Shown piece by piece: positions 9,706 to 18,396 of a stretch of 64,000 bases of DNA. Every line of letters starts with the position of its first letter. The stretch's first letter is position 1. The stretch is taken from contig CAKKNE010000003.1 in NCBI GenBank assembly GCA_918797485.1, positions 4,898,001 through 4,962,000 on the forward strand, given 5' to 3'. The notes beneath the pieces were generated by a model, which did not search any database, had not been told where the DNA came from, and saw only the letters and a list, made by a program, of their open reading frames with translations. The translations under genes were made by a program, and so were the position numbers. The stretch comes from Pelagomonas calceolata (Eukaryota; Sar; Pelagophyceae; Pelagomonadales; Pelagomonadaceae).

Positions 9706-9719
9706 GAGCCGTATCGTAT

Positions 9720-9965
9720 AAGTAGCGGCAGGGTCCTAGCTAACCAGCTTAGAGCTGATAGGCCTGACTGCGAGAGTGTTTTATAGTGAACTGTTGTTAC
9801 CCGTGCTTTTGACTGACACTCGATGCGCGGGACTCAAAATATCGAGAGTGGGAGATGCCATCTAGGGTAGGAAGGGCTAGTAGGTTTCTCTCTCTAGGTA
9901 CCTACCGTAGGTACCTACGGTACCGTAGGTACCGTAGGTACCGTAGGTACGGTACCTACGGCACA
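9720..9965 (+). repeat. Dispersed repeat copy plus GTACCGTAG palindrome array
   Basis: A diverged copy (GGCAGGGTCCTAGCT to GGTTTCTCTCTCTA, 9728-9894) with the CAGCT-TAG-AGCTG hairpin. It is followed at 9895-9962 by back-to-back GGTACCTACCGTAGGTACC-type palindromes, the densest array in the window. Confidence 0.75.
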
Positions 9966-10037
9966 CCCGGAGTGAAATGTACCAGGCATCCCAACTAGTC
10001 GAGCGAGTTGCAACCACCATTAATTCTGGTGTGATAG

Positions 10038-10964
10038 ATGCCAGGTCTAATCGCTCTGCCTATAACTGTCGCCGCGGGGGTTGTATCGACGATAAAGGGG
10101 CAAAACCAAATTATCGGCCCCCGTCCATGCACCTTCCCGCTACCCACGGTCGCGGTTTCAATGAATGCTTCTACTGAACACGCCTACTCTTGGCGCTACA
10201 TGGCCGCAACGCGTGGCGTCGACGCGTTTCAAATGCGTCGAGGCGTTGATAGCAGCGACGAAAGGACAATGGCAACGTTTATTCCCCTCGAGTTGCGGCA
10301 CAGCATCCTTCGCCTCACGGCAGACTTGCGAAAGATTGTATACAGGAAGATTTCTAATTGGGCGGTGACGCGGTCTCTCTGCGCAGATGTAATCCGCGGT
10401 AAATTCAGCGCGAGGGGACATCCCAGCGGTGCGGTCCTTAAACTAGAGGATGATGCACAGTTCCTGCCTGACTTCTGCGGGGCTTCCACCCGCGTCCTAG
10501 AAGCCCTGCCATCGCGCGGCGATTGGGACATACTGTACCTGGGACACTGCGCCGAGGCAACTCACCGAGTTCGCTCCTGCCACCGCATCCAGGGCGCCCC
10601 GCGCGGCCATGAGTTCGTATCGAAGGGAAAGAAACCGATGTGCACACACGCGTATGCCATCACTCGGCGTGGCGCTAGGCGAATTTATGACCTACTAGAA
10701 GGCTGGCCCAGCGTCTATCTGGAGAGGGTCTTGGCTGCAGCCGAGCCAGGCAAGGGGTTCCCGGGCAACAACACACCCCGCATATTCTGGCAAGTGGACT
10801 GGGGACACGACTTCGAATTAGCACATTTGATTAAACGGAACGAGCTCGACGCGTTTTTGGCGTGGCCGCCGACGGTGGTGCAGCCGTGGCAGCTGAGCCG
10901 TAGGGCGAGTTCCGATGACATTTTGCGGCCTGCCCCCTCGGTGTTGCCGGCGGCGTGCGGGTAG
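10038..10964 (+). CDS. GT25-like glycosyltransferase (LPS/collagen galactosyltransferase fold)
   Basis: A 308-residue intronless protein whose N-terminus (LIALPITVAAGVV) can act as signal anchor. GT25 hallmarks are in order: SGAVLKLEDDAQFL (residues 130-143) with the acidic E-D-D, GDWDILYLGHC (161-171), and CTHAYAITRRGARRIYDLL. GT25 enzymes add galactose or related sugars in the ER/Golgi (collagen hydroxylysine) or build bacterial LPS. The acceptor here is unknown. It shares the E-D-D / W-D-I-L-Y layout with 31618-32874 and, more distantly, with 50117-50959 and the remnant at 49762. Confidence 0.75.
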   Translation: MPGLIALPITVAAGVVSTIKGQNQIIGPRPCTFPLPTVAVSMNASTEHAYSWRYMAATRGVDAFQMRRGVDSSDERTMATFIPLELRHSILRLTADLRKIVYRKISNWAVTRSLCADVIRGKFSARGHPSGAVLKLEDDAQFLPDFCGASTRVLEALPSRGDWDILYLGHCAEATHRVRSCHRIQGAPRGHEFVSKGKKPMCTHAYAITRRGARRIYDLLEGWPSVYLERVLAAAEPGKGFPGNNTPRIFWQVDWGHDFELAHLIKRNELDAFLAWPPTVVQPWQLSRRASSDDILRPAPSVLPAACG

Positions 10965-11452
10965 TTAGCTACGAACTTTACTGCGTGTCCTGAATCCTGC
11001 CAGGGATACTTCATTCGAGCCTCGCCTCTTGTGCTCGTGAACCACTCGCGCCATTGAGGTCGCTTGGGTCCCGGTGCGCGTGGTCGTCTTATTAAGAAAG
11101 GGGCCTGACCCTCTAGCCTGACCCTAGTATTATAGCCTGAGACAGGGACGTAGACAGGGCCGGCACCCAAATTGGGTGCGATCATGATTTTCAATTAGCA
11201 ACCCAAACCCGGAAACTCGGCCCGTTTGGTCCCAGGGGAATCCTAAGCACACGGCGACACTAGCTTGCCACGGAGGTGCCCCCCTCTAGATGGGGTGAGG
11301 TGCCCAAAATGGCCTAACGTGCGGGTATTTGGCTTAACTCGCGGTTTTCAGGGGGAGCGGGTTATTGACCCCGGATCCCCTATGTGATCCTCCGAGGGGT
11401 AATTGTAGGTTAATAACGGGTAATTAACAGGTAAGTGCCAACCTAGCCACCA
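10965..11452. other. Intergenic stretch with a CTAG-family TIR end
   Basis: No gene is seen. Bases 11345-11447 match one arm of the 382-bp element at 53100 (GACCCCGGATCC, CTCCGAGGGGTAATTGTAGG, GTTAATAACGGGTAATTAAC and the end GCCAACCTAG). The opposite end and a target duplication could not be found. GGCCGGCACCCAAA at 11159 recurs at 16228. Confidence 0.5.
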
Positions 11453-12535
11453 CTAGCCCCCCTTCCACCGCGCAGGCATCGTCGACCGCCGCTTGTGCTC
11501 GCGTACCGAGTCCTGGGTCCGCGTCCGGATGCACGCCGCGTCGAGGGCGCCCTCGAGCTTCGCGACCTCGGCCTCGAGGTGCATGAGCTTGTGCTGGAGC
11601 GCGGCGTTTTGCGCCTTGATGTGGTGCGCGCGGAGCGGGTCCCGCGCCGCGAGCAGGAGCGCGCGCGCGAGGTCGTCGAGCGAGTCGTCGTCGACCTGGC
11701 CTCCGTCGCGGCCGCGGACGACGAAGACGTCGCGCACCGAGCCCTGGACGTCGCCGGCCCGGACCGAGGCCTCGACCAGGTGGACGCCCGACGCGCTCAG
11801 CGCCGCGGACAGCGAGGCCAGGAGCCCCGGGAGGTCCGGCCCTTCGACGACGAGCGTCGTCGCGTCGCTCGCCGCCGCGTTGTCGGCCTCGATCTGGAAC
11901 GCGTGGCGGTCGGCCGCGCCGGCCTCGGCGAAGTGCCTCGCCTTGAGGTCCGAGCTCTGCCGCGTATCGACGAGGAACAGGTTGAGGAGGCCCAGCGAGC
12001 AGCCCGCGACGACGCCCGCGAGCGCGCCGAGGAGGCCGACGCGCCGCGTCGCCGGCTGCGCGCGCTGCGCGGCCGTGAGCTGCGCGGGCCGGAGCCCCAG
12101 CCGCTTCGCGAGGCCGTCGAGCGCGCCGCCGAACACGACGCCGGCCGAGTCGCTGCAGATTTGGCCGCACGCCTACGATCCGTTCCGGGGTAAGATCAGG
12201 GTTGGAGTTTTATTCAAAACGCTCGAGAAACGTACCGCCGCGGACAGCGTGGACAGGCCGAACGTGACGCCTAGCGTGCAGTCGATCAAGTTGCCCGCGT
12301 GGATCATGATCGTGTTGTCCATGAGACCGAAGCCGACCATGGGCACGGCGCAGACCAGGAAGTGGCGCGAGAGCTCCCGCCGCGGCGCCGCCGCCGACGA
12401 CGACGCGTGCCGCGAGGCAGCCACCGGGGCACGGGACGTACTCCCCCGGCTGCGGAGTCGCCGCACACGCGCCGCCGCGAGGCCTCGGCGCCAGGCAGCG
12501 CGGAGACGCATTTCTGAACAGTGGCAGCGCAACAC
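11453..12535 (-). CDS. TMEM65: TMEM65-family membrane protein with C-terminal ACT domain
   Basis: Two exons: 12535-12236 and 12172-11453, with a 63-nt GT-AG intron (12173-12235) whose last codon is an in-frame TAG. Exon 1 carries the TMEM65 signature VPMVGFGLMDNTIMIHAGNLIDCTLGVTFGLSTLSAA. Exon 2 continues it (CSDSAGVVFGGALDGLAKRLGL, then a hydrophobic LLGALAGVVAGCSLGLLNLFL). An ACT-like ligand-binding module follows (VEGPDLPGLLASLSAALSASGVHLVEASV ... VRDVFVVR), then a coiled-coil tail. TMEM65 is a mitochondrial inner-membrane protein linked to Na+/Ca2+ exchange in animals. The N-terminus is Arg/Ala-rich and targeting-like. The ACT addition is unusual. The start ATG at 12535 is the first in frame. 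Confidence 0.8.
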
Positions 12536-12571
12536 TTCCTGCGACTCTCGACACCCTCGAGCACCACCTGC

Positions 12572-12620
12572 GGTACCGTACCGTAGGTAGCTACGGTACG
12601 TACCTACGGTAGGTACCGTA
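12572..12620. repeat. GTACCGTAGGTACC palindrome cluster
   Basis: Overlapping GGTACCGTACCGTAGGTAG, CTACGGTACGTACC and TACGGTAGGTACCGTA words lie immediately upstream of the TMEM65-ACT start. Confidence 0.7.
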
Positions 12621-12797
12621 TTCCTAGACCTATTTTATCCGGGTATTCAAGTAACTAGGATAGTGAAGCTAAGATAAAAGTTGGGAGATTTATGAGTGGA
12701 AAGAGGCCGTTGCCACAACGGACGCCAACCCCAGCCTGAGGGCCCCGCCGAAACTTTTGAAAACCTACTCTAGAGGTATATGCTTGGATCTGATGAG

Positions 12798-12889
12798 TAG
12801 TGACGGGTGGGGGTTAACCCGCAGGGGTGCCCACACCTGGGGGTACCCTCGTTACCCCTGGGGTACCCCGGGGGTGGGACCCGTCACTA
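12798..12889. mobile_element. 92-bp miniature TIR element with 8-bp TSD
   Basis: Ends TAGTGACGGGT and ACCCGTCACTA are perfect inverted copies. CTGATGAG flanks both sides (12790-12797, 12890-12897). The 5-kb region holds the same host repeat without the insert (complement of about 5165-5195: CTTGAATCTGATGAGCTGGG), proving insertion. The inside is GGGGTACCCC-rich and non-coding. Confidence 0.88.
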
Positions 12890-12892
12890 CTG

Positions 12893-13012
12893 ATGAGCTG
12901 GGTGCAATAAATGCACAAAGCAGCTATGGTAGCTAGGTCTCTCGGGTGTCAATGTGACACAGAGATGCCAACAGGTAGGACTCTCACTGAAACGTGAGAG
13001 TGTGGGAACCCG
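12893..13012 (-). repeat. 120-bp dispersed repeat, copy interrupted by the 92-bp element
   Basis: Complement of the unit at 5057-5178, from GATGAGCTGGGTGCA to GAAACGTGAGAGTGTGGGAA. Confidence 0.75.
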
Positions 13013-13323
13013 CTCACTGTGGCAACCTCAGGACGTCGCCGACTCGCCGCCTTGTGCTTCGTCGTGCCTGCCAGTGAAGCACCAGCCGCGGGACGCAGAG
13101 CACTCCTCGGGGAGGCACGCTCACGGTCCTCGACATCGCCCAGACGTACAAGCTCGTACGAGCCGTCAACCCGGCAGTTCCGACGAGTACCGACTACTAG
13201 GGAAGCGTGAGGCGGAGTCCGGGAGGGATGCGGCGCGCGACGGCGCGTCGCCCCCCAGGTTTCAGAGAGGCGGCAGCTCGCTGGAGGACGCTGCTCCGCC
13301 ACAGACCAACCTAACTAAAAACC

Positions 13324-16152
13324 ATGACCTCGGGCTTCGCGACGGTCAAGGGCGTCACGTCCGGCGACACGCTGCTGCTGGTGGGCCGCGCGGCGGCGGG
13401 CCCGCCGCCTGAGCTCCAGCTGACGCTGAGCGGCGTCGCCGCGCCGCGGCTGGCCAAGGGCTCGAACGCCGTCGACGAGCCCTTCGCCTGGGCGGCGCGC
13501 GACTTCCTCCGGAGGCTCGCGCTGGGCAAGGCCGTGAGCTTCCGCGTCGACGGCGAGGCCGCGGGCCGGTCGTTCGGCGCCGCGTGGCTCAAGACCGGCG
13601 CGGGCGAGCCCGAGTCGCTGGCGCTCCTGCTCGCGCGGGCGGGGTGGTGCCGCGCGCAGGCGCCGGCCAAGGGCGGCGGCGGCGACGACGAGGCGCTGCG
13701 GGCGGCCGAGGCCGACGCTCGCGCGGCGGGGCTCGGCGCGCACGCGCGCGCGGCGGGGCTCGGCGCGACGCGGCGCGTCCAGTGGACGGGCTGCGACGCG
13801 GCCGCGCTGGCGGGGACGTCGCGGCGCGCGCTCGTCGAGCACGTGCGCGACGGGTCGTACCTGCGATGCCTCGTGTACGGCGGCCCCGAGGACGCGCCGC
13901 ACGCCGACATGGCGGTCGTCGGCGTGCGCCTCGCGGGCGTCCGCTGCGGCCGCGTGCCCTTCGCGCCGGCGGGCGGCGACGCGCCGGCCGGCGCGCCTCC
14001 GCCGCCGCCACCGCCGGCGGAGCCGTTCGCGCTCCAGGCCAAGCACTTCGTCGAGGCGCGGCTGCTGCACCGCGAGGTCGTCGTGCGCTTCGCGGCGGCG
14101 GCCGACGGCGCGGCCGGCGGCGCGCCCGTGGGCGACGTCGCGCACGCGGCGTCGGGGCAGCGCGTGGGCGTCGCGCTGCTGCGCGAGGGCCTGGCCAAGC
14201 TCGACGAGCGCGCGCTGGCGGCGCTGGGCGACGCCGCGCTCGCGGCGACGCTCCGCGCCGCCGAGGCCGAGGCGCGCCGCGACAAGCGGCGGCTCTGGCG
14301 CGCGTACGAGAAGCCGAGCTTGGGCGGCGGCGGCGCGGACGACTTCGAGGGGCACGTCGTCGAGGTCACGTCGGGCGACACGCTCGTGGTGGGCGACGCG
14401 GCCGGCGTCGAGCGCCGCGTCTCGCTCTCGTCGTGCCGCGCGCCGCGGCCGGGCCACGACAAGAGCGGCCGCGCCGGCGAGCCGTGGGCCGCCGAGAGCC
14501 GCGAGGCGCTGCGCCACGCGGCCGTCGGGCGCCGCGTCCGCGTCGTCGTCGAGCAGGTCCGCGACGTGCCCGTCGCCGGCGGCGGCGACGGCGGCGCCGA
14601 CGCGCCGACGCGGCGCCTCGTCCTCGCGAGTGTGCGCCTCCTGCCCGACGCGCGGCCGGGCCGCGAGCCGCGCGCCGTGCCCGAGGACAAGCAGCGCGAC
14701 GTCGCCGAGGCGCTCGCGGACCTCGGCCTCGTCCGCGTCGTGCCGCCGCGGTCGAGCGAGGACCGCGCCGCGCGCTACGACGCGCTCGCCGCCGCCGAGC
14801 AGCGCGCGCGCGAGAAGAAGCTGCGGCTCCACTCGGGCCGCGCGCCGCCGCCGGGGCCGCGCGTCGCGGACCTCGTCGGCGACGCGCGCCGCGCGCGGAC
14901 GTTCCTGCCCGCGCTCCAGCGCGCCGCGACCGTCCGCGCGACCGTCGAGGCCGTCTTCTCGGGCAGCCGCGTCAAGCTCCGCGCGCCGGCCGAGGGCTGC
15001 GCGTTCGTCTTCGGCCTCGCGTGCGTCCGCGCGCCCGCCGCCGCCGCGCGCGGCCGGTCCGGCGACGCCTGCGGCGACGAGGCCCGGGCGTTCGCGCGCC
15101 GGCACCTCCTGCAGCGCGTCGTCGACGCGCGCGTGCTCGACATGGACCGCCACGGCGTCGCGCTCGGCACGCTGCGCCTCCTCCCCGAGGACGCCAAGCG
15201 CTCGCGGCACGCGCCGGCGCCGCCGGGCGCGCCGGCCGTCGCCGCCGCCGACGACGCGTTCGAGAGCCGGCTCCTCGCGCGCGGCCTCGGCCGCCTGGAC
15301 GCGCGCCGCGCCGACGCCGGCGCCGCCAAGGCCTGGGGCGCGCTCGAGGCGGCCGCGCAGGCCGCCCGGCTCGGCCTCTGGGCGCACGAGGCGACCGCCG
15401 AGGCCGCGGCGGCCGCGGCCGCGCCCGCCGCGCGCGCGGCGGCGCCCTGGCGCGGCCGCGCGGCCGAGGTCGTCGACGGCGCCACGCTCTACGTCCACGC
15501 GGACCCGCCGGCCAAGCTCGACGCGGTCCTCGCCGCCATGAGGGCGTTCGCGCCGCCCGCGACGGCGGCGGCGGCCGCGCACCGGCGCAACGCGGTCGTC
15601 GCCGCGCAGTTCGACGACGGCTCGGGCCTCGGGTGGTACCGCGCGCGCGTCGTCGAGGTCGGCCCGGGCGGCGCGACGTACGCGCTCCGCTACCTCGACT
15701 TCGGCAACCTCGAGGCCGGCGTGCCGGCCGCCCGCGTCGCGCCGCTCGACGCCGCGCGCGCGGCGCTGCCGCCCGCCGCCGTCGAGTGCCGCCTCGCGCA
15801 CGTCCGCGCCGCCGCCGTCGACGACGAGGCCGGCGAGGCCTGCGCGCGCGCGCTCCACGAGCTCGTCTGGGGCAAAGGCCTCGAGCTCGCCGAGGTGCCC
15901 GGCCGCGCCGACGGCCCGCGCTTCCGCGTCCGCGTCGTCGACGGCGTCGCCGAGGCCAAGGCCGGCGGCGACTCGCGGCCGACCGTCAACGAGCAGCTCG
16001 TCGAACGCGGCCTCGCGCGCGTGCCCGGCGCCTCCAAGCACGCCGCCGACGACCTCGCGGTCGCCATGCGGGCGCTCCAGCTCGGCGCGCGCGCCGCGCG
16101 CGCCGGCGTCTGGCGCTACGGCGACTGCGACTTCTCCGACGACGAGAAGTAG
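13324..16152 (+). CDS. SND1: Tudor-SN (p100/SND1) multi-nuclease-domain protein
   Basis: A 942-residue intronless protein. It has four tandem staphylococcal-nuclease-like folds, each opening with a V-x-(S/G)-G-D-T-L type strand (GVTSGDTLLLVG at residues 10-21, VVEVTSGDTLVVG about 345, TVEAVFSGSRVKLRAP about 540, AEVVDGATLYV about 715). The fifth is split by a Tudor domain at about 756-800 (AQFDDGSGLGWYRARVVEV ... ALRYLDFGNLE). The length is close to animal and plant SND1 (about 900-1000). SND1 works in RNA stability, splicing and RISC-linked RNA decay in the cytoplasm. The exon is extremely GC-rich, which produces long open frames on the other strand. A start at 13324 follows AAAACC. Confidence 0.93.
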   Translation: MTSGFATVKGVTSGDTLLLVGRAAAGPPPELQLTLSGVAAPRLAKGSNAVDEPFAWAARDFLRRLALGKAVSFRVDGEAAGRSFGAAWLKTGAGEPESLALLLARAGWCRAQAPAKGGGGDDEALRAAEADARAAGLGAHARAAGLGATRRVQWTGCDAAALAGTSRRALVEHVRDGSYLRCLVYGGPEDAPHADMAVVGVRLAGVRCGRVPFAPAGGDAPAGAPPPPPPPAEPFALQAKHFVEARLLHREVVVRFAAAADGAAGGAPVGDVAHAASGQRVGVALLREGLAKLDERALAALGDAALAATLRAAEAEARRDKRRLWRAYEKPSLGGGGADDFEGHVVEVTSGDTLVVGDAAGVERRVSLSSCRAPRPGHDKSGRAGEPWAAESREALRHAAVGRRVRVVVEQVRDVPVAGGGDGGADAPTRRLVLASVRLLPDARPGREPRAVPEDKQRDVAEALADLGLVRVVPPRSSEDRAARYDALAAAEQRAREKKLRLHSGRAPPPGPRVADLVGDARRARTFLPALQRAATVRATVEAVFSGSRVKLRAPAEGCAFVFGLACVRAPAAAARGRSGDACGDEARAFARRHLLQRVVDARVLDMDRHGVALGTLRLLPEDAKRSRHAPAPPGAPAVAAADDAFESRLLARGLGRLDARRADAGAAKAWGALEAAAQAARLGLWAHEATAEAAAAAAAPAARAAAPWRGRAAEVVDGATLYVHADPPAKLDAVLAAMRAFAPPATAAAAAHRRNAVVAAQFDDGSGLGWYRARVVEVGPGGATYALRYLDFGNLEAGVPAARVAPLDAARAALPPAAVECRLAHVRAAAVDDEAGEACARALHELVWGKGLELAEVPGRADGPRFRVRVVDGVAEAKAGGDSRPTVNEQLVERGLARVPGASKHAADDLAVAMRALQLGARAARAGVWRYGDCDFSDDEK

Positions 16153-17118
16153 CCACCCGCTGCCACTCGCGGGCCCCCTCCTCTCTCGCATTAATTGGTC
16201 GGGCGTTGACTTGGGTTGGGTTAAGGGGCCGGCACCCAAAGACGGGGCAGGCCTGCCAGTGCACCCAAAGTGAGAAATTACCGTAGCTTTTCTCCCTGAA
16301 TAGCTTGAACCCCGAAACTTGCTACGAACATACTTAAGGTAATGACTAATATTCACGCAAAACAGGGGCTGCAAAAGGTAGGGGGGTTTGGGGTGCGCCG
16401 GCCGCGGGCAGGCCGCGGGCCGGACGGCGGAGTCTCAAAGTTCCAAATCGTCGTCGTTGTCGTCCGCATCGTCGTCGCCCGCATCGACTATAACCCCGCG
16501 CCGGTCCCCGGGCCCGTGGTTTCTCGCAGGAGCGCCCTCGAAGCTCTCTATTCGTCCCGCGTCGACCTCGACGCGGCCGCCGCGGTGCAATGATTTCCAG
16601 CTTTTCGAGCGCCTGAAGTTGTCCGCGGGGCTCGGGGCATATCCACCGTACTGTCCGCACCGCTTTTTGTGCAGTGGCGTGCCCACGTCGCGTATCGCAC
16701 ATCATGTGGTGGGAGCGATTTTGGCGCATCGCGAAATGTTGTGCTGCCGCGCTTTTTCTTGGCGCATCGCCTCGGCCGACCCCTTGAGCGGTCAGAAATA
16801 GCTTGGGGCTGCCTATGGGTGCGTTTAGGCTGCGCACGAGGCCAAAACAAAATCGCGTTTAATCGAGATTCACGGGTTTTTGCCGTTTTCAGCGCGCCGC
16901 TGCGCCCTAGTCCCGATCCCCATACACCCCCCTGACCTCAGCCGGCCCTTAAGAGGGCCCTATAGCACAATCGCTGTAGTACCTACTGCGGTACGGTACC
17001 TACGGTACACGGTACCATAGTATCAGGTAAGTTCGCCTTCGAAAAAAAGAAGAGGGCTGCCCGTGCCACCGGCCACGACGCGATGACGCCTGCGCGTATC
17101 GACACGCGACGAACATAA
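16153..17118. other. Intergenic stretch, no gene recognised
   Basis: Contains the GC-rich palindromic block GCGGGCAGGCCGCGGGCCGG near 16404, which recurs at 47344. A TAGCACAATCGCTGTAG motif (the reverse of ACAGCGATTGTGCTA) and a GTACCTACTGCGGTACGG cluster lie at 16963-17016. Overlapping frames on both strands show no domain. Confidence 0.5.
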
Positions 17119-18291
17119 TTCGCGCTGGCGCCCCTCCCGCCCGACGAGCCGCCGGCGCCGCCCTGGCTTGCGAGCCGGCTGGATGTGCAGCGCGCCGATG
17201 TTGGCTTGAAGCCGACGACGTCGCCGGCGGTGGGCGACACGGGCGTCGACGCATGCGAACGCTGCGGTGCGCGCGGCGCGCGACTGCGGTGCGGCGCGTG
17301 CCGCGGCGTCGCGTACTGTTCGCGAGCGTGCCAGGCCGCGGCATGGTCCGCGCACCGCGCCGCGTGCCAGCCGGCGGCGGCGACGATTAGGAGGGCGCGC
17401 CTGGCGAGGCGCGGCGCGGCGCGCGGGGCCACCTCCGGGACGGCGCCCGCGCCCGCGACCGAAGAGACGCGCGCGACCACGGCTACGTCGGCCAAAGCAG
17501 CTGCGGTGGCGTCGGCACGAGAGTGGGCGCGGGACCGCCGGGCGGAGTCAGCCGGGGCGGCGCGACCGGTCGTCGAGGCGAAGCCGCGAGACGGTATGGA
17601 CGAGCGGTCGCAAGCGGCAAAGACGGAGCTCGCGGACGACGCGGCCGCGCGGCGCGAGGCGCGGAAGAACAAAAAGATCGACGCTCTTGCGGCGGCGGCG
17701 GCGGCGGTCGACAATGCGCCGAGGCCGGCGCAGCTGGGGGGTCTGGCGCGCCTCCGGCCGGCGCGGTCGCTCGGCCATCAGTACGCCCGATGGGATGCCC
17801 TGAGCGACTCCGGCTCAGACGACGACGGTGGCGGCGGTGCGGCCGGCGCGGCGGCGCTGCCCCTCGCGGGCCGCTACGGCAGATGGAACGGGTTCGACAG
17901 CGTCGACGAGTCCGACGACGCGCCCGACGATCGGGACCGCCGGTGGTGCGCGCGTCATCACCGGAGCCACTACGGCGCCTGTCCCCAGTGCGTCAACCCG
18001 AGCCGCCGGCCGTCACAGCCGACGCCGGCCCCGTACGTCCCCAGAAGCCCGCGGCTCCGCGATCCGGACGACGTCGACGCGGCGATGGACGACTTCGAGA
18101 AGAAGATCGCCGAGTCCAAGCGCGCCAAAGACGTCCTTCGCCAGCTCAAGGCCACGATCGACGGCGTCCCCGACGCGGAGGTCGACGTCGCCTCGTGCCT
18201 TTCTGCCATCAAGACAGCCGCCGCCTACTCGCCGCCCGAGTCGTCCTTGAACGAACTTCTCCGCGGCACCGACCCCGCCGAGTCAAAGTAG
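17119..18291 (+). CDS. MYND zinc-finger protein
   Basis: The frame is open from 17119 to the stop at 18291. The MYND finger is complete: C-E-R-C-G-A-R-G-A-R-L-R-C-G-A-C, then Y-C-S-R-A-C-Q, W-x2-H and C (nt about 17250-17370). A low-complexity Ala/Asp/Arg middle follows, then a second Cys/His cluster (WCARHHRSHYGACPQC, about 17943-17990) and a charged helical C-terminus. There is no ATG in frame between the upstream stop at 17116 and the MYND finger, so a short upstream exon or a missed splice is probable. MYND fingers bind proline-rich partners; no catalytic domain is seen. The partner is unknown. Confidence 0.65.
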   Translation, partial: FALAPLPPDEPPAPPWLASRLDVQRADVGLKPTTSPAVGDTGVDACERCGARGARLRCGACRGVAYCSRACQAAAWSAHRAACQPAAATIRRARLARRGAARGATSGTAPAPATEETRATTATSAKAAAVASAREWARDRRAESAGAARPVVEAKPRDGMDERSQAAKTELADDAAARREARKNKKIDALAAAAAAVDNAPRPAQLGGLARLRPARSLGHQYARWDALSDSGSDDDGGGGAAGAAALPLAGRYGRWNGFDSVDESDDAPDDRDRRWCARHHRSHYGACPQCVNPSRRPSQPTPAPYVPRSPRLRDPDDVDAAMDDFEKKIAESKRAKDVLRQLKATIDGVPDAEVDVASCLSAIKTAAAYSPPESSLNELLRGTDPAESK

Positions 18292-18396
18292 CGACCTCCC
18301 TCCTGGTTTGATTGGGTCAAGTAAAAATATCGACTAGTACCCCAAGCCTCATTAGAAAAAACCGTGACGAAACGTCTCGGGCGTCATCCATCGCGA

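Noticed and set aside
9171-9721. Small proteins encoded in the 546-bp element
   Set aside because: Frames occur on both strands and overlap; their conservation between copies follows from near-identical DNA, not selection on protein.
13315-16374. Long open frame of about 1000 codons antisense to Tudor-SN
   Set aside because: Arg/Ala-rich shadow caused by extreme GC content; the + strand has clear nuclease and Tudor domains and the antisense has none.
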